The notes under the pieces: generated by a model | What the model was told of the DNA's origin: nothing | Database searches by the model: none | What the model saw: only the letters and a program-made list of their open reading frames with translations | Shown: positions 23,175 to 34,949 of the stretch, in pieces | How positions within the stretch are numbered: position 1 is the stretch's first letter | How the letters are laid out: the number at the start of each line of letters is the position of its first letter | Position numbers and translations under genes: made by a program | From: Thozetella sp. PMI_491 | Lineage: Eukaryota > Ascomycota > Sordariomycetes > Chaetosphaeriales > Chaetosphaeriaceae | Direction of reading: 5' to 3' | Assembly: GCA_021432635.1 (NCBI GenBank) | Contig: MU270060.1 | Coordinates: forward strand, 248,001 to 312,000 | DNA: 64,000 bases

Positions 23175-25381
23175 TCTCTGGAGATGTTGGAAGATGAACA
23201 GTAGGCTAAAGCCACATCGGCCAGCAAAGGGCTCTGTTACATCCCGCTCTTAATAAGGGAGATATGAATCAGCCCATTCCCGAGCGGCAATTCTTCTGCT
23301 GTGGGTACGAGTGTGTAGCATTTTTTGGCTGTGCATCTGACTGGCCAACCAGGTCTGAGCGACAAGGATAAGCGGCTACTACGTAACCCAAGGGTCCATC
23401 GAGCTGGCTTGAGCCCTCGGCTAGTTCCCGGGCCAAGTCGAGCATCCAAAGCTCTCTCCGGTTAATCCAACATTGGGGTATTTTGTGAGAAATATAGACT
23501 CATCCGAAGGAGCTAGCTTTTGGTTGTTTAACTCCGCTGTAGATATGCCCAATGATGAATGTGGGGTGGGCTAACTACCGGAATTGGATCGTCCCTCTTA
23601 GCATTTGTTAGCCGCCTTGAACCGGGATTTCTACCATGTGGATAGTCGCTTAGCTGAAGTACGGGGCTAAAAGTTGGCTGGTAGTCTCGGCGAAGTCGCG
23701 CCGCCTCCGTGGGGTCTGAGCGAGAGTGCCCGATAAGCGCGACAGTGTGAATTCGATTATAGTCGAGAGCGAGGACTATGGTTCGCATGGACTTGAACCG
23801 CCCGTTAAGCAGATATCCCCATGTGGGTGCGCAGAAGCTCGACTCGAGCAGCACCCGGCGCTCTCACCTCCGCGACCCCAGTTAGGACGTTGGATCCCTA
23901 TTATTGAGGCTCTTTGGTTGACCCACTAACTTGGTTCTTGAATCTCTGCTGCTTCTTCGCTGAATTGCTTATTTTTCACATGTCTGCAAAACCACACGCG
24001 TATCAAGCTCTGTGACGGGGCTTGCGAGCTGCTTTCGGGAATATATACGACAAAGTTCTTCTGCCCTGCAAGGCATATGCAAGTCTGACCACACAGTGCT
24101 GCTGTATTTCGAGGACACTAGGGACGCACGGTTCTACTTCTTGCAATATGTCCGAGTCCACCTTGGACATTGCGTGTGAGGTGTCTCTATACCGTGAGCG
24201 TGCCGATCGTAGCATCATTTGCTCTTCTGGAGCCAGTAAAGCTCGTACCATATTTCCAAAAGTGAGCATATCTGCTCCAGTGATTCTCTAGGATGGCGCT
24301 TGGGGTGCGACAGTGGATACTTTCAATTCCTACGTGCCGCGAAACCTGTCTAGAAGATGACATACATAATCCCGATCACTGTGTCTCCAGGGACTATCTG
24401 TCGTTAGTCTTGTGCCACAACGACCCGTCAGAAAGTTGTGGCCAATCGGCATCCCGTACGCCAATGTTCCGGTCAACCACGGTCTGCCGAGCAATCTACA
24501 ATAACTGTCTAGAACGAGGAGAATAAGCTAATTAACCCAAGTTCCACATATGCTGAGGGGGAGGGGCGCGGGGCATATAGATTGTCTGCTGACAAGACGT
24601 GTCAGCTACAACGGGTGCTACTCTCCAATGCGCGTGACTGGATATCAGATGGCCGGCCAGCGCGTATAGCACTGCAGATGAGGGGCAATTGGTATAGCAA
24701 CTCGTGGTGCCTGATTCCCTGCAGCTCTTATCAGCGCCTCCGCCAACATTCATTTGACGGTCTAGTCGCAGTCACACAACTCAGACCACGCTGCATGCGA
24801 GGCTCCGCCCAACTTGGCACCCCCAGGCGGATATTGGATCCTCGCCGTGGTTGTTGAGGCCATGGCGCATGTATGACGGATGGATATTGGCGCCTGGTGG
24901 CATGCTCTGCCGCCTCGGTACCTATAACCCTCTTTGCATAAGATCGTCCTCAGACGGAGTTTGCCCGACATGTCTGATATGGTCGGGAACCTGCCACGCA
25001 CATGTTCTTACTCAGAGCTAGGTAGGGTGACAATGCAGCTGCTCGAACTGCCTCATCAATAGCCAAAACATTTCGTGCGACCCCACGTCGAGACCTTACT
25101 CGTGCCCACAGTGACTGGGATTGGGAACATGCACTTTGCTGATCGTCATAGACACGGCAGATAACCTGGAAGTATATAGCGGCATCATGCCGGTTTGTGG
25201 GGGAAGAGGGACAGATTCTTTCCTTGCGGCTCTACGCGGAACTACTTGCATTCTTCTGCCTCGGCGAGGTCACTTTCAAAAACTTAAACTCGGAAGGAGT
25301 TAACACTCGCACGCCCCGAAACTCATCTTCTGGATTCTGCTGTATCTCTGTCTTAGTTGTAGTAGAGTCGTTTAACGAATA
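23175..25381. other. Large gene-free gap between glycosyltransferase and P450 genes
   Basis: 2.2 kb with only short frames on both strands. Nothing matches a family. It separates two divergent genes and so holds both promoters. A CTCGGAAGGAG word lies about 90 bp before the P450 ATG. Confidence 0.4.
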
Positions 25382-27256
25382 ATGGCGCTATACCTACCCA
25401 TCTTTCTAACCGTTCTCGCCCTTGCGATCTTCCGACTAAGAAATGTTGGACGAAGGCCAAAAGGGTTTCCCCCTGGGCCGCCTACACTTCCATTAATAGG
25501 AAATCTACACCAGATACCAAACCACCATGCCCATACTCAGTTCAAGAAGTGGGCGGAGGAATACGGGTAGGGATTCATGCCGACGACAAGCCAATGGCTA
25601 CCCTCGCGGCTAACCGGCATTTGTGTAGCCCAGTCTATTCCCTTATCATGGGAACGAGGACTATAATTGTGTTGTCGTCCGACCAGGCAGTCAAGGACCT
25701 TCTCGACAAACGCAGTGCCATCTACTCCTCGCGGCCGAAGATGTACATTTCCCAAACACTCGTCAGTGGCGGGATGCGTATGGTCCTTATGGTGCGTGCT
25801 AAATGCCTAGATTGACTTCCCGCACTAGCTAACTTCTAGTTAGGAATATTCGCCAGCCTGGCGCAAGATCCGCAAAATGTTCCACAGCCTCCTCAACGTC
25901 AACGCCTCTAAAGGCTACGCTCCATATCAAGACCTCGAAACCAAGCATATGCTGTCAGCATTCGTGGAAGAACCACACGACTTCTTCCATCATGTTCGTC
26001 GATTCACTAATTCTCTTAGCACACAATTAGTTTTTGGCTTTCGCGTCCTAGAAAACGACGACCCAAGGCTCAAGCAGTTCTTTCAGTGCATAGAAGATTG
26101 GGCGCGAGTGAGCGGTACACAGACCGCCGCTCTCCTTGATCTCTATCCAGTGTTACAGAGGCTACCAAAATTCATGTTGCCCATGCGCAAGTATGCCGAG
26201 GGGCTACACGTCAAGGAGAAGGCACTTTACTTGAGTCTGTGGATGGAAGTGAAGGAGAAGCTCAAGGCAGGGACGGCCAAGGTACGAGACCTATGCGATA
26301 GCCTCCAATTTAGCACCTTTCTGACGCATTGCCCGGTCGTAAGCCTTGCTTCTGCGCGGGACTCGCAAATGCGCAACGGGTTGAAGGATTCTCTGATCCT
26401 CAAGCCGCATATATGAGCGGAGGTGCAGTGTACGAAGCTGCCTCCGACACGACAGCGAGCACGTTAGTCGGATTCCTTCAGGCAATGGTGCTGTTTCCCG
26501 AAGCGCAAAAGAAAGCCCAGGAGGAGATTGATCGCGTTTGCGGAGATCGCATGCCGGAGTTAGAAGACGAGCCAAACATGCAGTATGTTCGCGGCACCGT
26601 TAAGGAGAGTCTGCGATGGATGCCAACGGCAGTCCTGGGGATGCCACATGCTGTTACCGAGGACGATGAATATAAGGGATATCGTATCCCAAAAGGTGCT
26701 ACTGTTATTCTAAACGTTTGGTAAGTACCACACTGTTGTCTTTTAGCCCATAGAGGCTTGCGACGGCCAGCAGCCACTGATGGTGCTCGACAGGGGAATC
26801 CACCGAGATGGAAAGCGCCATCCCAACCCCGATGAGTTCGACCCCGCGCGATATGCAACCGATTTTCTGAGCCTTGCCGACTCTACGATGAACTCCGACG
26901 TGTCTAAGCGCGACCAGTTCAACTTTGGCGCTGGCCGGCGCGTATGCCAAGGAATGCACATCGCGGACCGATCGCTGTTCTTGAGCATCTCACGCCTGCT
27001 GTGGGCGTTCCGGTTTGATAAGGCCGTAGATGAGCTCGGCAATGAGATAACTCCGGATCCGTCGCATGTGACTGATGGCTTACTGATCGTACCGCATCCT
27101 TTCCCGATGAAAGTGACACCTCGGAACGCTGCTCGTACCGAGGTGATCAAGCAGGCTTGGGCCGACTGCCAACCGCTTCTGAATGCAGAGGGGCAGTGGA
27201 AGGAAGTACCGGATGGCATGTCATTTCAGAGATATGAACCCAAGGCTGAAGAGTAA
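25382..27256 (+). CDS. Cytochrome P450 monooxygenase (microsomal, E-class group I)
   Basis: Five exons: 25382-25566, 25629-25791, 25844-26281, 26344-26720, 26794-27256; 541 residues. It has an N-terminal membrane anchor (LYLPIFLTVLALAIF) and a proline hinge (FPPGPPTLPLIGNLHQ). The I-helix motif is AASDTT (about 294-299), the K-helix ExxR is KESLR (about 350-353), and the haem loop is FNFGAGRRVCQG with cysteine about 439. All core residues are present, so an active haem-thiolate oxygenase at the ER is expected, using a separate P450 reductase. The overall style (OrdA-like) is common in fungal secondary metabolism. It is divergent from the glycosyltransferase gene. The substrate is unknown. Confidence 0.94.
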
Positions 27257-28304
27257 GGGTGCGAAGGCGTAATGCAAGATTTCATATCCGGATCACTCGC
27301 CGGTGTCCTGTGTTGAGCGTCGTGGGCGGATACGGAATTGATCGTTTTCATTCTTGTCTTGTAGCCCTATGGGTATATAGCCCAAGTTTACTTACGTTAT
27401 TAGCCAGAAACTGATACTAGGAGTGGGGATGGTGTCGTCAGCGCAACGCTTCCTCATCATAGAGCATCGATCCACGGCCAAGATTCACCTCATCTCGTCA
27501 CTATGCTCAGCCGGGAAGCTTGGAAACAGTTAGGTAGCGCTGGATGGCACAACTAGGCCTATAATTTGCGAATAACTCTCGAACTTTCAGTTCTTCATCA
27601 CGAAGGGGACGCTTTTCTTTCCGTTGTTATGCCGTCCCAGATCGCCTCCTCCATCAGCCGTCTCCTGCTCACGCTTCAGTCTGTGTTAGACGGACTCGTA
27701 TCACCTAAAGCGTCACAACCAATGGATATTTCCTTAAAAAGCTATGGATTCCCAAGCTAGGGTGCGTAAGAATGTGTAAAGTACCTGCGGCGAATGCAGT
27801 TTAGCGTTGAGAGCTATAGAGGTATACGTCGTAAGCGAAAGCTGGGGTACTTGCATTGCGCATACCTAGCTCTACGCTACCCCGCGTTTGAAGGACAGGT
27901 TGCTTAGCAAGAATTGGAAAGCACTTTAAGGGCCTTAAGGCACTCGTCGCAAGCACGATGCGTCTACCTATTCCCGTAGCAAAAGCCGTGAAGTATATGC
28001 CGAGCAATCTGGTAAAGCTCGATCTGCAGCACGTGGTCAAGGAATGGGGTCGCAGGATATCTCCCATTGGCGTCTGAACGTGGAATGAACCAGGTTCCCC
28101 GCCTTTTCTACGAGGTAGTACGTCGTCATCAAGCTGGTGATGGCTGAGAATGCGAAGTGTGTACATCGTCCAAGCACAATGTATCACTCCCACTTCCCAA
28201 GAGGAATAGCAGGTCTTTGGCCCCTCACTTCTTGAACGTTCGTACTAGAGCTGCATCCTCGACAATCTCTTCGATAGTAGCACTTGTCAACTAATCGCGG
28301 GAAG
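27257..28304. other. Intergenic, no gene recognised
   Basis: About 1 kb upstream of the Jen1-type permease. A 130-codon minus-strand frame at 27801-28193 has no recognisable domain. It probably contains the permease promoter. Confidence 0.4.
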
Positions 28305-29981
28305 ATGAGGAACTATATGGCCGCTGGGTGGTTTTACTCACCTCCACAGATCGCGAAGTACCTCCAAACACGCCTTACTAGCCTAAAGCCCCCGCGGACC
28401 AAGCTACGTAGCCCGGTCGCGATCCTCAGGGAGCTCGATCGACACCAGTGGTTGATGTTCACCGCTGGGTTCCTGGGCTGGACATGGGACGCCTTCGACT
28501 TCTTTACTGTGTCACTATGCGTGACGGAGATAGCCACAGACTTCGGTGTCGACAACTCTAGTGTAACATGGGGCCTTACGGTAACGCTCATGCTACGCTC
28601 GGTCGGTGCACTCGTCTTCGGAACCCTATCTGATCGGTACGGACGCAAGTGGCCTATGATCGCGAACTTGTTCTTGTTTATTATCCTGGAACTAGCAACG
28701 GGGTTCACAAAGAGCCTTCCGCAGTTCCTGGGCGTTAGGGCGTTGTATGGCATCGCGATGGGTGGGCTTTTTGGGCCTGCCGCCGCCACTGCCCTTGAAG
28801 ACCTCCCGTACGACGCAAGGGGTCTACTTTCCGGAGTATTCGAGCAGGGATATGCAGTGGGCTATCTACTGGCCGCAATTTTCTATCGCGCGGTAAGAAG
28901 ATATCCGATTCAACCAGCCATCTCCCCTCCCAACGCCACACCGCAGCTCTGATATATTCTATAGCTGGTTCCGACGACGGCTGGCGGCTGGCGGTCGCTT
29001 TTCTGGTTTGGTGCCGCCCCGCCAGTCTTGATTATCATATTCCGGTTGATGCTCCCCGAGACAAATGGCTTCCAGGTGATGAAAGCGGAACGAGAATTTG
29101 CCCTCCAAACCCAGCGACCATCAGCCAACGGGAATGAGAGGTTTTCCTGGGTCAAAAAAGTCGGCACAGAGCTTCGTGAGAATTGGTTCTTGCTCCTCTA
29201 CATGGTGGTATTGATGACTGGCTTCAACTCTTGCAGCCATGGCTCGCAGGACTTCTATCCGACATTCTTGAAGAACCGTGAGCTCTGCATGATTCCATAC
29301 CGGTTGCTAGGGCTGATTACTGATAATTGAAATGCAGAAGTCGGAGTTGGTGCAACTGAAGTCACAATCATCAGTGTTGTCGGCCAGATCGGGGCCCTGA
29401 TCGGCGGTGGTTGCATAGGATACATCAGCACCTTCTTTGGCCGACGGTTGACCATGATTGCATGCTGCTTCTTCGGTGGTGCTATTCTACCCTCCTATAT
29501 CCTCCCAAGATCCATGGCACTCGTCGCCAGTGCATTCTTCCTGCAATTCTTCGTCGGTGGGATATGGGGACCGATCCCGATACATCTAAGTGAGCTGTCT
29601 CCGGACTCCCTGCGAGCCACTATGGTAGGCTTGACATACCAGCTCGGAAATCTGGCTTCGTCTGCCTCGGCAACAATCCAGTCGGTTATCGGGGAGCGCT
29701 TTCCCTTGCCTCCCAAAAATGGAGTGCAAAGATATGACTACGGGAGGGTTATTGGCATATTTATGGGAGCGGTATGGGTGTATCTTTTGATATTTTTGCT
29801 ATTGGGGCCAGAGATGAGCGAGGAGGAGAGAGCCCAGCATAGCGCCAGTGCGAACAACATTGGAGAGCTCCAGAAGCAGGGGATGAGCTTGGCCGAAATT
29901 GGAAATCAGAGGGCAAAGATGACTCAACACGGCGACAACGAGGTGGAACTGGAACACGTCGAGGAGAAGGTGGGACCTTAG
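28305..29981 (+). CDS. Jen1-type carboxylate:proton symporter (MFS)
   Basis: Three exons: 28305-28892, 28965-29277, 29338-29981; 514 residues. The first membrane segment region WTWDAFDFFTVSLCV and the later LSELSPDSLRATMVGLTYQLGN are characteristic of Jen1-like lactate/pyruvate permeases. The family signature N-x-x-S/T-H-x-S/T-Q-D-x3-T is exact: NSCSHGSQDFYPT, about residues 284-296. The MFS loop motif DRYGRKWP is present. It should import mono- or dicarboxylates with protons at the plasma membrane. I chose the ATG at 28305 over an upstream in-frame TTG. A carboxylate permease in this block suggests the pathway's substrate or product is a carboxylic acid. Confidence 0.93.
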
Positions 29982-30377
29982 CTGCGAAGTATTCATCCAA
30001 CTTCTGCACATAAATAGTATCCGTTATTTCCCTGGCAGCTACATTGATTTGACGGGGTATTCAAGTTACACTTTACTGAGATGTATATCTGTATCATGGC
30101 ATTTCTAAAGCTATTAGTAAATGAAGTGTGTCTAGCTAAGGTTACTGATTCTGCAACACTTCCTACTGGATTGGCGCACGTCAGCTCGGCTGAGTTGAGA
30201 GACGATTATTGCTTATACGGCAATCGGTCAGAATGGCCGCTCTGACTACCAGGGTGGCACTGCCGCAGCCGGTATCGATATAGTGAATATCGAGAGTCCA
30301 GGGTGTCCATCGCGGCAACACTGTAGTTGTCGCCTCTTGGGCTATGATGTGTGTGGGTAGGTACTTTGGCGGGCGCC
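29982..30377. other. Short convergent intergenic gap
   Basis: 396 bp between the 3' ends of the Jen1-type and SDR genes. Nothing seen beyond presumed 3' untranslated sequence. Confidence 0.4.
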
Positions 30378-31412
30378 CTAGACCCCATTCCACGGGCCTT
30401 GGATGGCATCGGGAAGGTTGCTTTTCTCGCCATGCACCCAAGCGAACCACGGCTCGTATATTTTCTTGGGTCGTTTCGATACTTCACCATGCTTGTACTC
30501 TGGCAACTCGTGGAAAAAGAGCCTGTCGTGAGCAGTCTCAATAGCCTGGCCGCTCCTCTCGTTTGCATCATCGTCGAAGAAGACGTCATATGCAGACAAG
30601 AGACACTCAGGTGTTGTCAGGCTAAACGGTGGACATTAGTTCACTGAATTCTGGTTGGACTCAACGCTTGTCCCTTCGCGAGTACGTACTGCTCTGGCAA
30701 GAAGGCATCAGCGAAGCCGGGCATAGCTGATGAATCACATGGCCCTGGCATCACGATATTCATGGATATGTTTTCCTTGTGTTTTAATATAGGAGCCACC
30801 GATCTAGCCCAGTGATGCACGCCTGCTTTAGCCGTAGCATGCTCCGGAAGCGTGGGTAAAATATGCACGCCGACAATGCTTCCTGTGATGATTATCTTGC
30901 CGCCCGGAATAGGATTGTGCCGCATGAAGTGGGTTGCTAGCATAGTACTGTGGATAACACTCTTCAGTTCGACATCTAGGCATGTTGTGTCAGGCTGTGG
31001 AGGGACATCGTCGATGGAAGCACCTCGCCGTCCCAAGATGTACTTGGAGTCCCGGTCGGCAAACCCTGCGTTGAGAATTACCACGTCCAATCGACCCCAT
31101 TTATCCCATACTGCGCGGAACATCGCAACTTGTTCCTCATAGTTTGAGACATCGCACTGGACAAATATAGCTGTAGCGCTGGCTGGGTCTAACGCTGCGG
31201 CAACATTGTGGCCTTCCTTGGTTCGTCGTCCTGCTAGTCCAACATTATAATCCAGTTTATGGAGATGTTTGGCAAGCTCGGCGCCGATACCGCTCTGTTT
31301 GACGGTGGCTGATCAGTGGAAGGCACGGTCTCGCGGTCAAAGGTGAGGGCAGACGAACCGTTGCCCCGGTAATCAGGACAACCTTCTGCTGGGTCGACGC
31401 TGTGGATTCCAT
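30378..31412 (-). CDS. Short-chain dehydrogenase/reductase with His at the catalytic Tyr position
   Basis: Three exons: 31359-31412, 30690-31294, 30378-30621; 300 residues. The cofactor motif is split by the first intron: VLITGAT|SGIG (TGxxxGxG). NAG (VVILNAG) and the catalytic-Ser strand (IIITGSIVG) are present. At the YxxxK site the sequence reads HATAK, so Lys is kept but Tyr is His (codon CAT, one base from TAT). The last intron has a strong GTACGT donor and CTAAT branch; without it the frame would stop early. The fold should bind NAD(P), but classical hydride transfer needs the Tyr, so the enzyme may be altered, slow or non-redox. It is convergent with the Jen1-type permease gene. Confidence 0.88.
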
Positions 31413-32749
31413 CTCCAACAGTCTTGCCACACAGTAGATTCTCGCTTGCTCGGGCGAAGCTTTAGAATGTTTAATATGGCAGTCTAGATGTCTTAACCTA
31501 GGCGGGAAAGGGGTGCGGCGAGCTTTCGAAAGCTAAAAGGTATATTATCATGCCTTATAGCTTTTTTACTGCCATAGCCAAGGCTATTCTAGGCTGGTCG
31601 ATCAGTCTGTGTTGGATCGGAGTTATTGCTGCATCTGTAAGAGGCGGGGGCTCAGGTGGTGCCAAGGAGCGGACCTAGAACTGCAAGGCAGATCGCTATA
31701 AAGGAGCGTTTTAATCAGCTGGAACAGAAGTTGTAGGCCTGGCAATTTTTGTGTGTCCTTGCCACTGGACAACTCTGTTACAGCTGTGGACGATTCCAAG
31801 ATAGTCACCCTGACTAGGTACGTTTAATAAGATATCTCATATCAAATAGCTCGCTTGTTTTCAATTTGTAGATATGAATGTGTATGCGGCAGGGCAACGT
31901 GCAACGTGAAAGGAACGCATGAAGCCGCTACGTTTACTTTTAGCGTTAAGCAGATCATGGCATCTTGGCGTCACAATATCAGGATACACGCAGCCCTCCG
32001 GCGCCCCCCGAGTGCGGTGCTTTTCTACAGCTCAGTTCATCTAGAATGCAGGATGGCTAAAAAAGGAAATCCCCTCGCAGTCACTTGCATGGCTAGTGGG
32101 GCATGCGAGCTATCTCAGGTTGAATGTCCGAGGCTAGTGTTACACGCAAATTCGCTGCTCCAACAGATCTCGTGCCATATCTGGCATGTTTTAGGTGACG
32201 CTAATCTTGAACCTCGGATACCAAAGAGGTGCCGAGGCATCGGTGCTGACTGAGAAAGAATAATGATAATATAGGGAGCAAGAATCCCTTAATGTAGCCC
32301 ACATGCCCCTGAGCAGTAAAGCACCAGCGACAATGCAAAAGAACAACGTTGTATTGCCAAGAGGCTACTATCTGGATTCTTTGCTGGGCGCTGGGTGGCC
32401 CGGCTGAATCCGGCAGGAATGAGAACTCCGACTCAACTTTCGTCCGAGAATATCCGTTTCGTACAGTAGGGGGGCATCGTAGGTCCTGAATATACAATTG
32501 TGACTTGACAATCGCCTGGAACGACTGCTTAACAGAGTCAAAATCTCTACTCATTGCAGCTAGATACGCCGAGAGAGTGCAGTAGACGAGGCTGGCCGTT
32601 GCACAGCCTCTTGAATATTACAGACAACTCTTAAACCACACGTGCTAGCTTGGGTTCAATCTTCGTAATCGGTCTTTTAGAGACTGCTGGTATATTTTCT
32701 TGCGCTATTGTAGAGGACAGTATCCTAAATACTAACCCTCGTGCCGCAA
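31413..32749. other. Intergenic, no gene recognised
   Basis: 1.3 kb between the SDR start and the 3' end of the deacetylase-fold gene. Frames at 31855-32253 (plus) and 32201-32554 (minus) match nothing I know. Confidence 0.4.
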
Positions 32750-33709
32750 TTACTCATGTTTCGGCAAGCTCGAGAGGGTTTCGAGATTCCACATGTTCGC
32801 TGGTGCAAATTGTCGAGCAAAGTGAGCGGCAATATCGTTGCGTTTCGCAACCCAGACGCCGTCGAAAGTGCCGATGTACTCAAGGAATCGAATGACGGAA
32901 GCTAAGCGTCCCGGGCGCATTATGCGAGCGTGTAAGCCAATTGACATCATGGTAGCGCTTTCGCTAGATTCGCGGTATAAGACGTCAAAGGCGTCCTTGA
33001 GGTAATCGAAAAAGTCAGTAGAACCGGTGAAGCCTGGGCCAGACTGACCGCCCCAGAAACGGGCATCATTAGTGTCCAAGGCATAAGGCAGGATGAGCAT
33101 TGGTCGGCCTGAAACGTCTGCGAAGTGTGGCCGGTCATCGTTCGTAGTTGCAGAATCGAAAAGCAGGCCTTCCTCAGCCATGACACGGCGGCTGTTTTCT
33201 GTGATTGGGGGCCTAGGGAAAGCCCCTAGGATCCTCTTGCCGGTGAGCTCCAGAGTCTGGTCGATTGCGCGGCGAAGATCCAATCTCTCCACGTCTTCTG
33301 TAAGGCCGAGACGGCTGATGGAGCGTGTGCCGTGGGAGACGACATCACAGTCCTCGGTTTTCAGCCTCTCGGCGAACTCTGGGTTTACAAGGAGGGCCTC
33401 AGATGAGACAAAGACACTATACGGAGCGCCGAATTCTTTGAAAATTTGCAGTAAACGCCAGATGCCGACCCGAGTGCCATACTCATACTCGCCCTCCTGG
33501 ATGAGGTCGCGCTCGCTGGTCGGAAGGGCGCTCCTCACCCACGTCCGGGAGTCGCGCTCTCTGTCACCTAGAAGCGGGCTGCGCTCGGTGCCTTCCTCAT
33601 AATTAATGGCAAAGTTGATGGCAACCCTTTTCCCCCCAGGCCAGGTGTACTTTGGTGGGGCATTGCCGTAGCCGACGAAGTCGCGAGGACGAGACGTGTT
33701 GGCAGCCAT
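32750..33709 (-). CDS. Polysaccharide-deacetylase-fold hydrolase, PuuE (allantoinase)-like
   Basis: Single exon, 319 residues, start MAANTSRPRDFVGYG. WPGGKRVAINFAINYEEGTE is the first NodB-fold strand in its PuuE form. VVSHGTRSI supplies the metal-binding His. The C-terminal SIGLHARIMRPGRLASVIRFLEYI followed by VWVAKRNDIAAHF is typical of PuuE-type proteins. Relatives hydrolyse cyclic amides such as allantoin, or deacetylate sugars, using one divalent metal. No signal peptide is seen, which argues against a cell-wall chitin deacetylase and for a cytosolic small-molecule hydrolase. Within the block it could open or trim an amide. Confidence 0.87.
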   Translation of the reverse strand: MAANTSRPRDFVGYGNAPPKYTWPGGKRVAINFAINYEEGTERSPLLGDRERDSRTWVRSALPTSERDLIQEGEYEYGTRVGIWRLLQIFKEFGAPYSVFVSSEALLVNPEFAERLKTEDCDVVSHGTRSISRLGLTEDVERLDLRRAIDQTLELTGKRILGAFPRPPITENSRRVMAEEGLLFDSATTNDDRPHFADVSGRPMLILPYALDTNDARFWGGQSGPGFTGSTDFFDYLKDAFDVLYRESSESATMMSIGLHARIMRPGRLASVIRFLEYIGTFDGVWVAKRNDIAAHFARQFAPANMWNLETLSSLPKHE

Positions 33710-34949
33710 GGCGGTTCAGCTATAGTATCTTGGTATGACGGACGACTTCTCGACTTTTTGCTCGAATTTATCGAGGATCCTAGCTGCGGTCAGGAAGCAT
33801 ATAGATGCTCACTTATATTACTTAGGGGCGTGGATGCTTCTAAAACAACAAATTTGCTACAAGTTGCTGGCTCCGGCAGCGTAGCGCTTAAATATGCCAC
33901 TGCCACTTCAGATTTTGTATTAATAAGAGAGTAAAAGAAAGATGCAATAGAGAGGCTACCTCATGAATCGCGTTTCGCATGTCGAGGTACTTGGCCGTAA
34001 TTCAATACTGATCGGCGGCAGCCGGGACGAGTTCGGCATTTGAGCTAACCGCCGATCACTGCCGCGTATCTACGACCCAAAATTAGCTGTTTTCAACCAG
34101 CCATCAATCAGCATTTGAGGAAACCGCGAACAATTATCTTCTAACACGTCTTCAGGTTCGCATGTTCGAGGGGCGTCTTGGGGCTACGGCTGTGGCTCCG
34201 GCTTTTGCTCCAATCGCCGGGCGCTAGGCGTTTTGATAAGGGCTTGGGTGGGCCTTTGATAACCTCGTCAAAGATGCAGAGAGCAAAGTGCCAAGCCCAG
34301 TCTCATTGATCCCCAGAGCCCTTAGAGTGGCACGGAAGGGGATCCATCTGTTCCACCCGGGTGGGAGCTCATCCCTCGGTACACAGTCTAGAGCAAAGAA
34401 AAGTTTGGGGTTCCAATTCGGGACTACTTGCGGCCCAATTTTGAGTTGCAAAGTGCCGTCACTGACCCTCGCCTATAGTACCATGGATATATCCTATCTT
34501 CTTATCCACCAGAATTACAGTCACTGGCCGAGAGTCCCACACGTATTAACGAGCATACAAGGAAAGCTTCAGAAGGCCAAAGCCGAAGTAAAGCAAGCCT
34601 AGTCGCAATGCAGATAACGGAGGATAGAGAGCCTCTACCAAAGAAGGCAACTGAGGCGGAAACTATTAAAACTAATTTCAAGTCATGCTTATACGGACTA
34701 CGCTCGGGGGATGCCATTGCATGCCTAGAGAGTTACATGTATGCCCACATCGCTGCCGAACAATGCGGGAGTGCAGCGATGAATTTCTGATTGCTCCACT
34801 ACCATGGGACCAAGCAATACGAGCTGCCTAGTTCTGTAGGGGAGAAGCCACCTAATTACAGCATACAATCATTCGATTAGCTATAAAATTAGCTAAATAT
34901 AGGCTTCGTGGCCGTATGGCCGACTTGTAGCAAAGGATACTGTTCGCGT
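33710..34949. other. Intergenic, no gene recognised
   Basis: 1.2 kb holding the promoter of the deacetylase-fold gene and the 3' side of the next MFS gene. Short frames at 34224-34717 are unsupported. Confidence 0.4.

Noticed and set aside
23720-23870. tRNA-like sequence
   Set aside because: A T-loop-like word is present, but no cloverleaf with matching arms could be folded.
30622-30644. A 23-nt mini-intron in the SDR gene
   Set aside because: A normal 68-nt intron (30622-30689) with a GTACGT donor and the same acceptor fits better, and its phase is correct.
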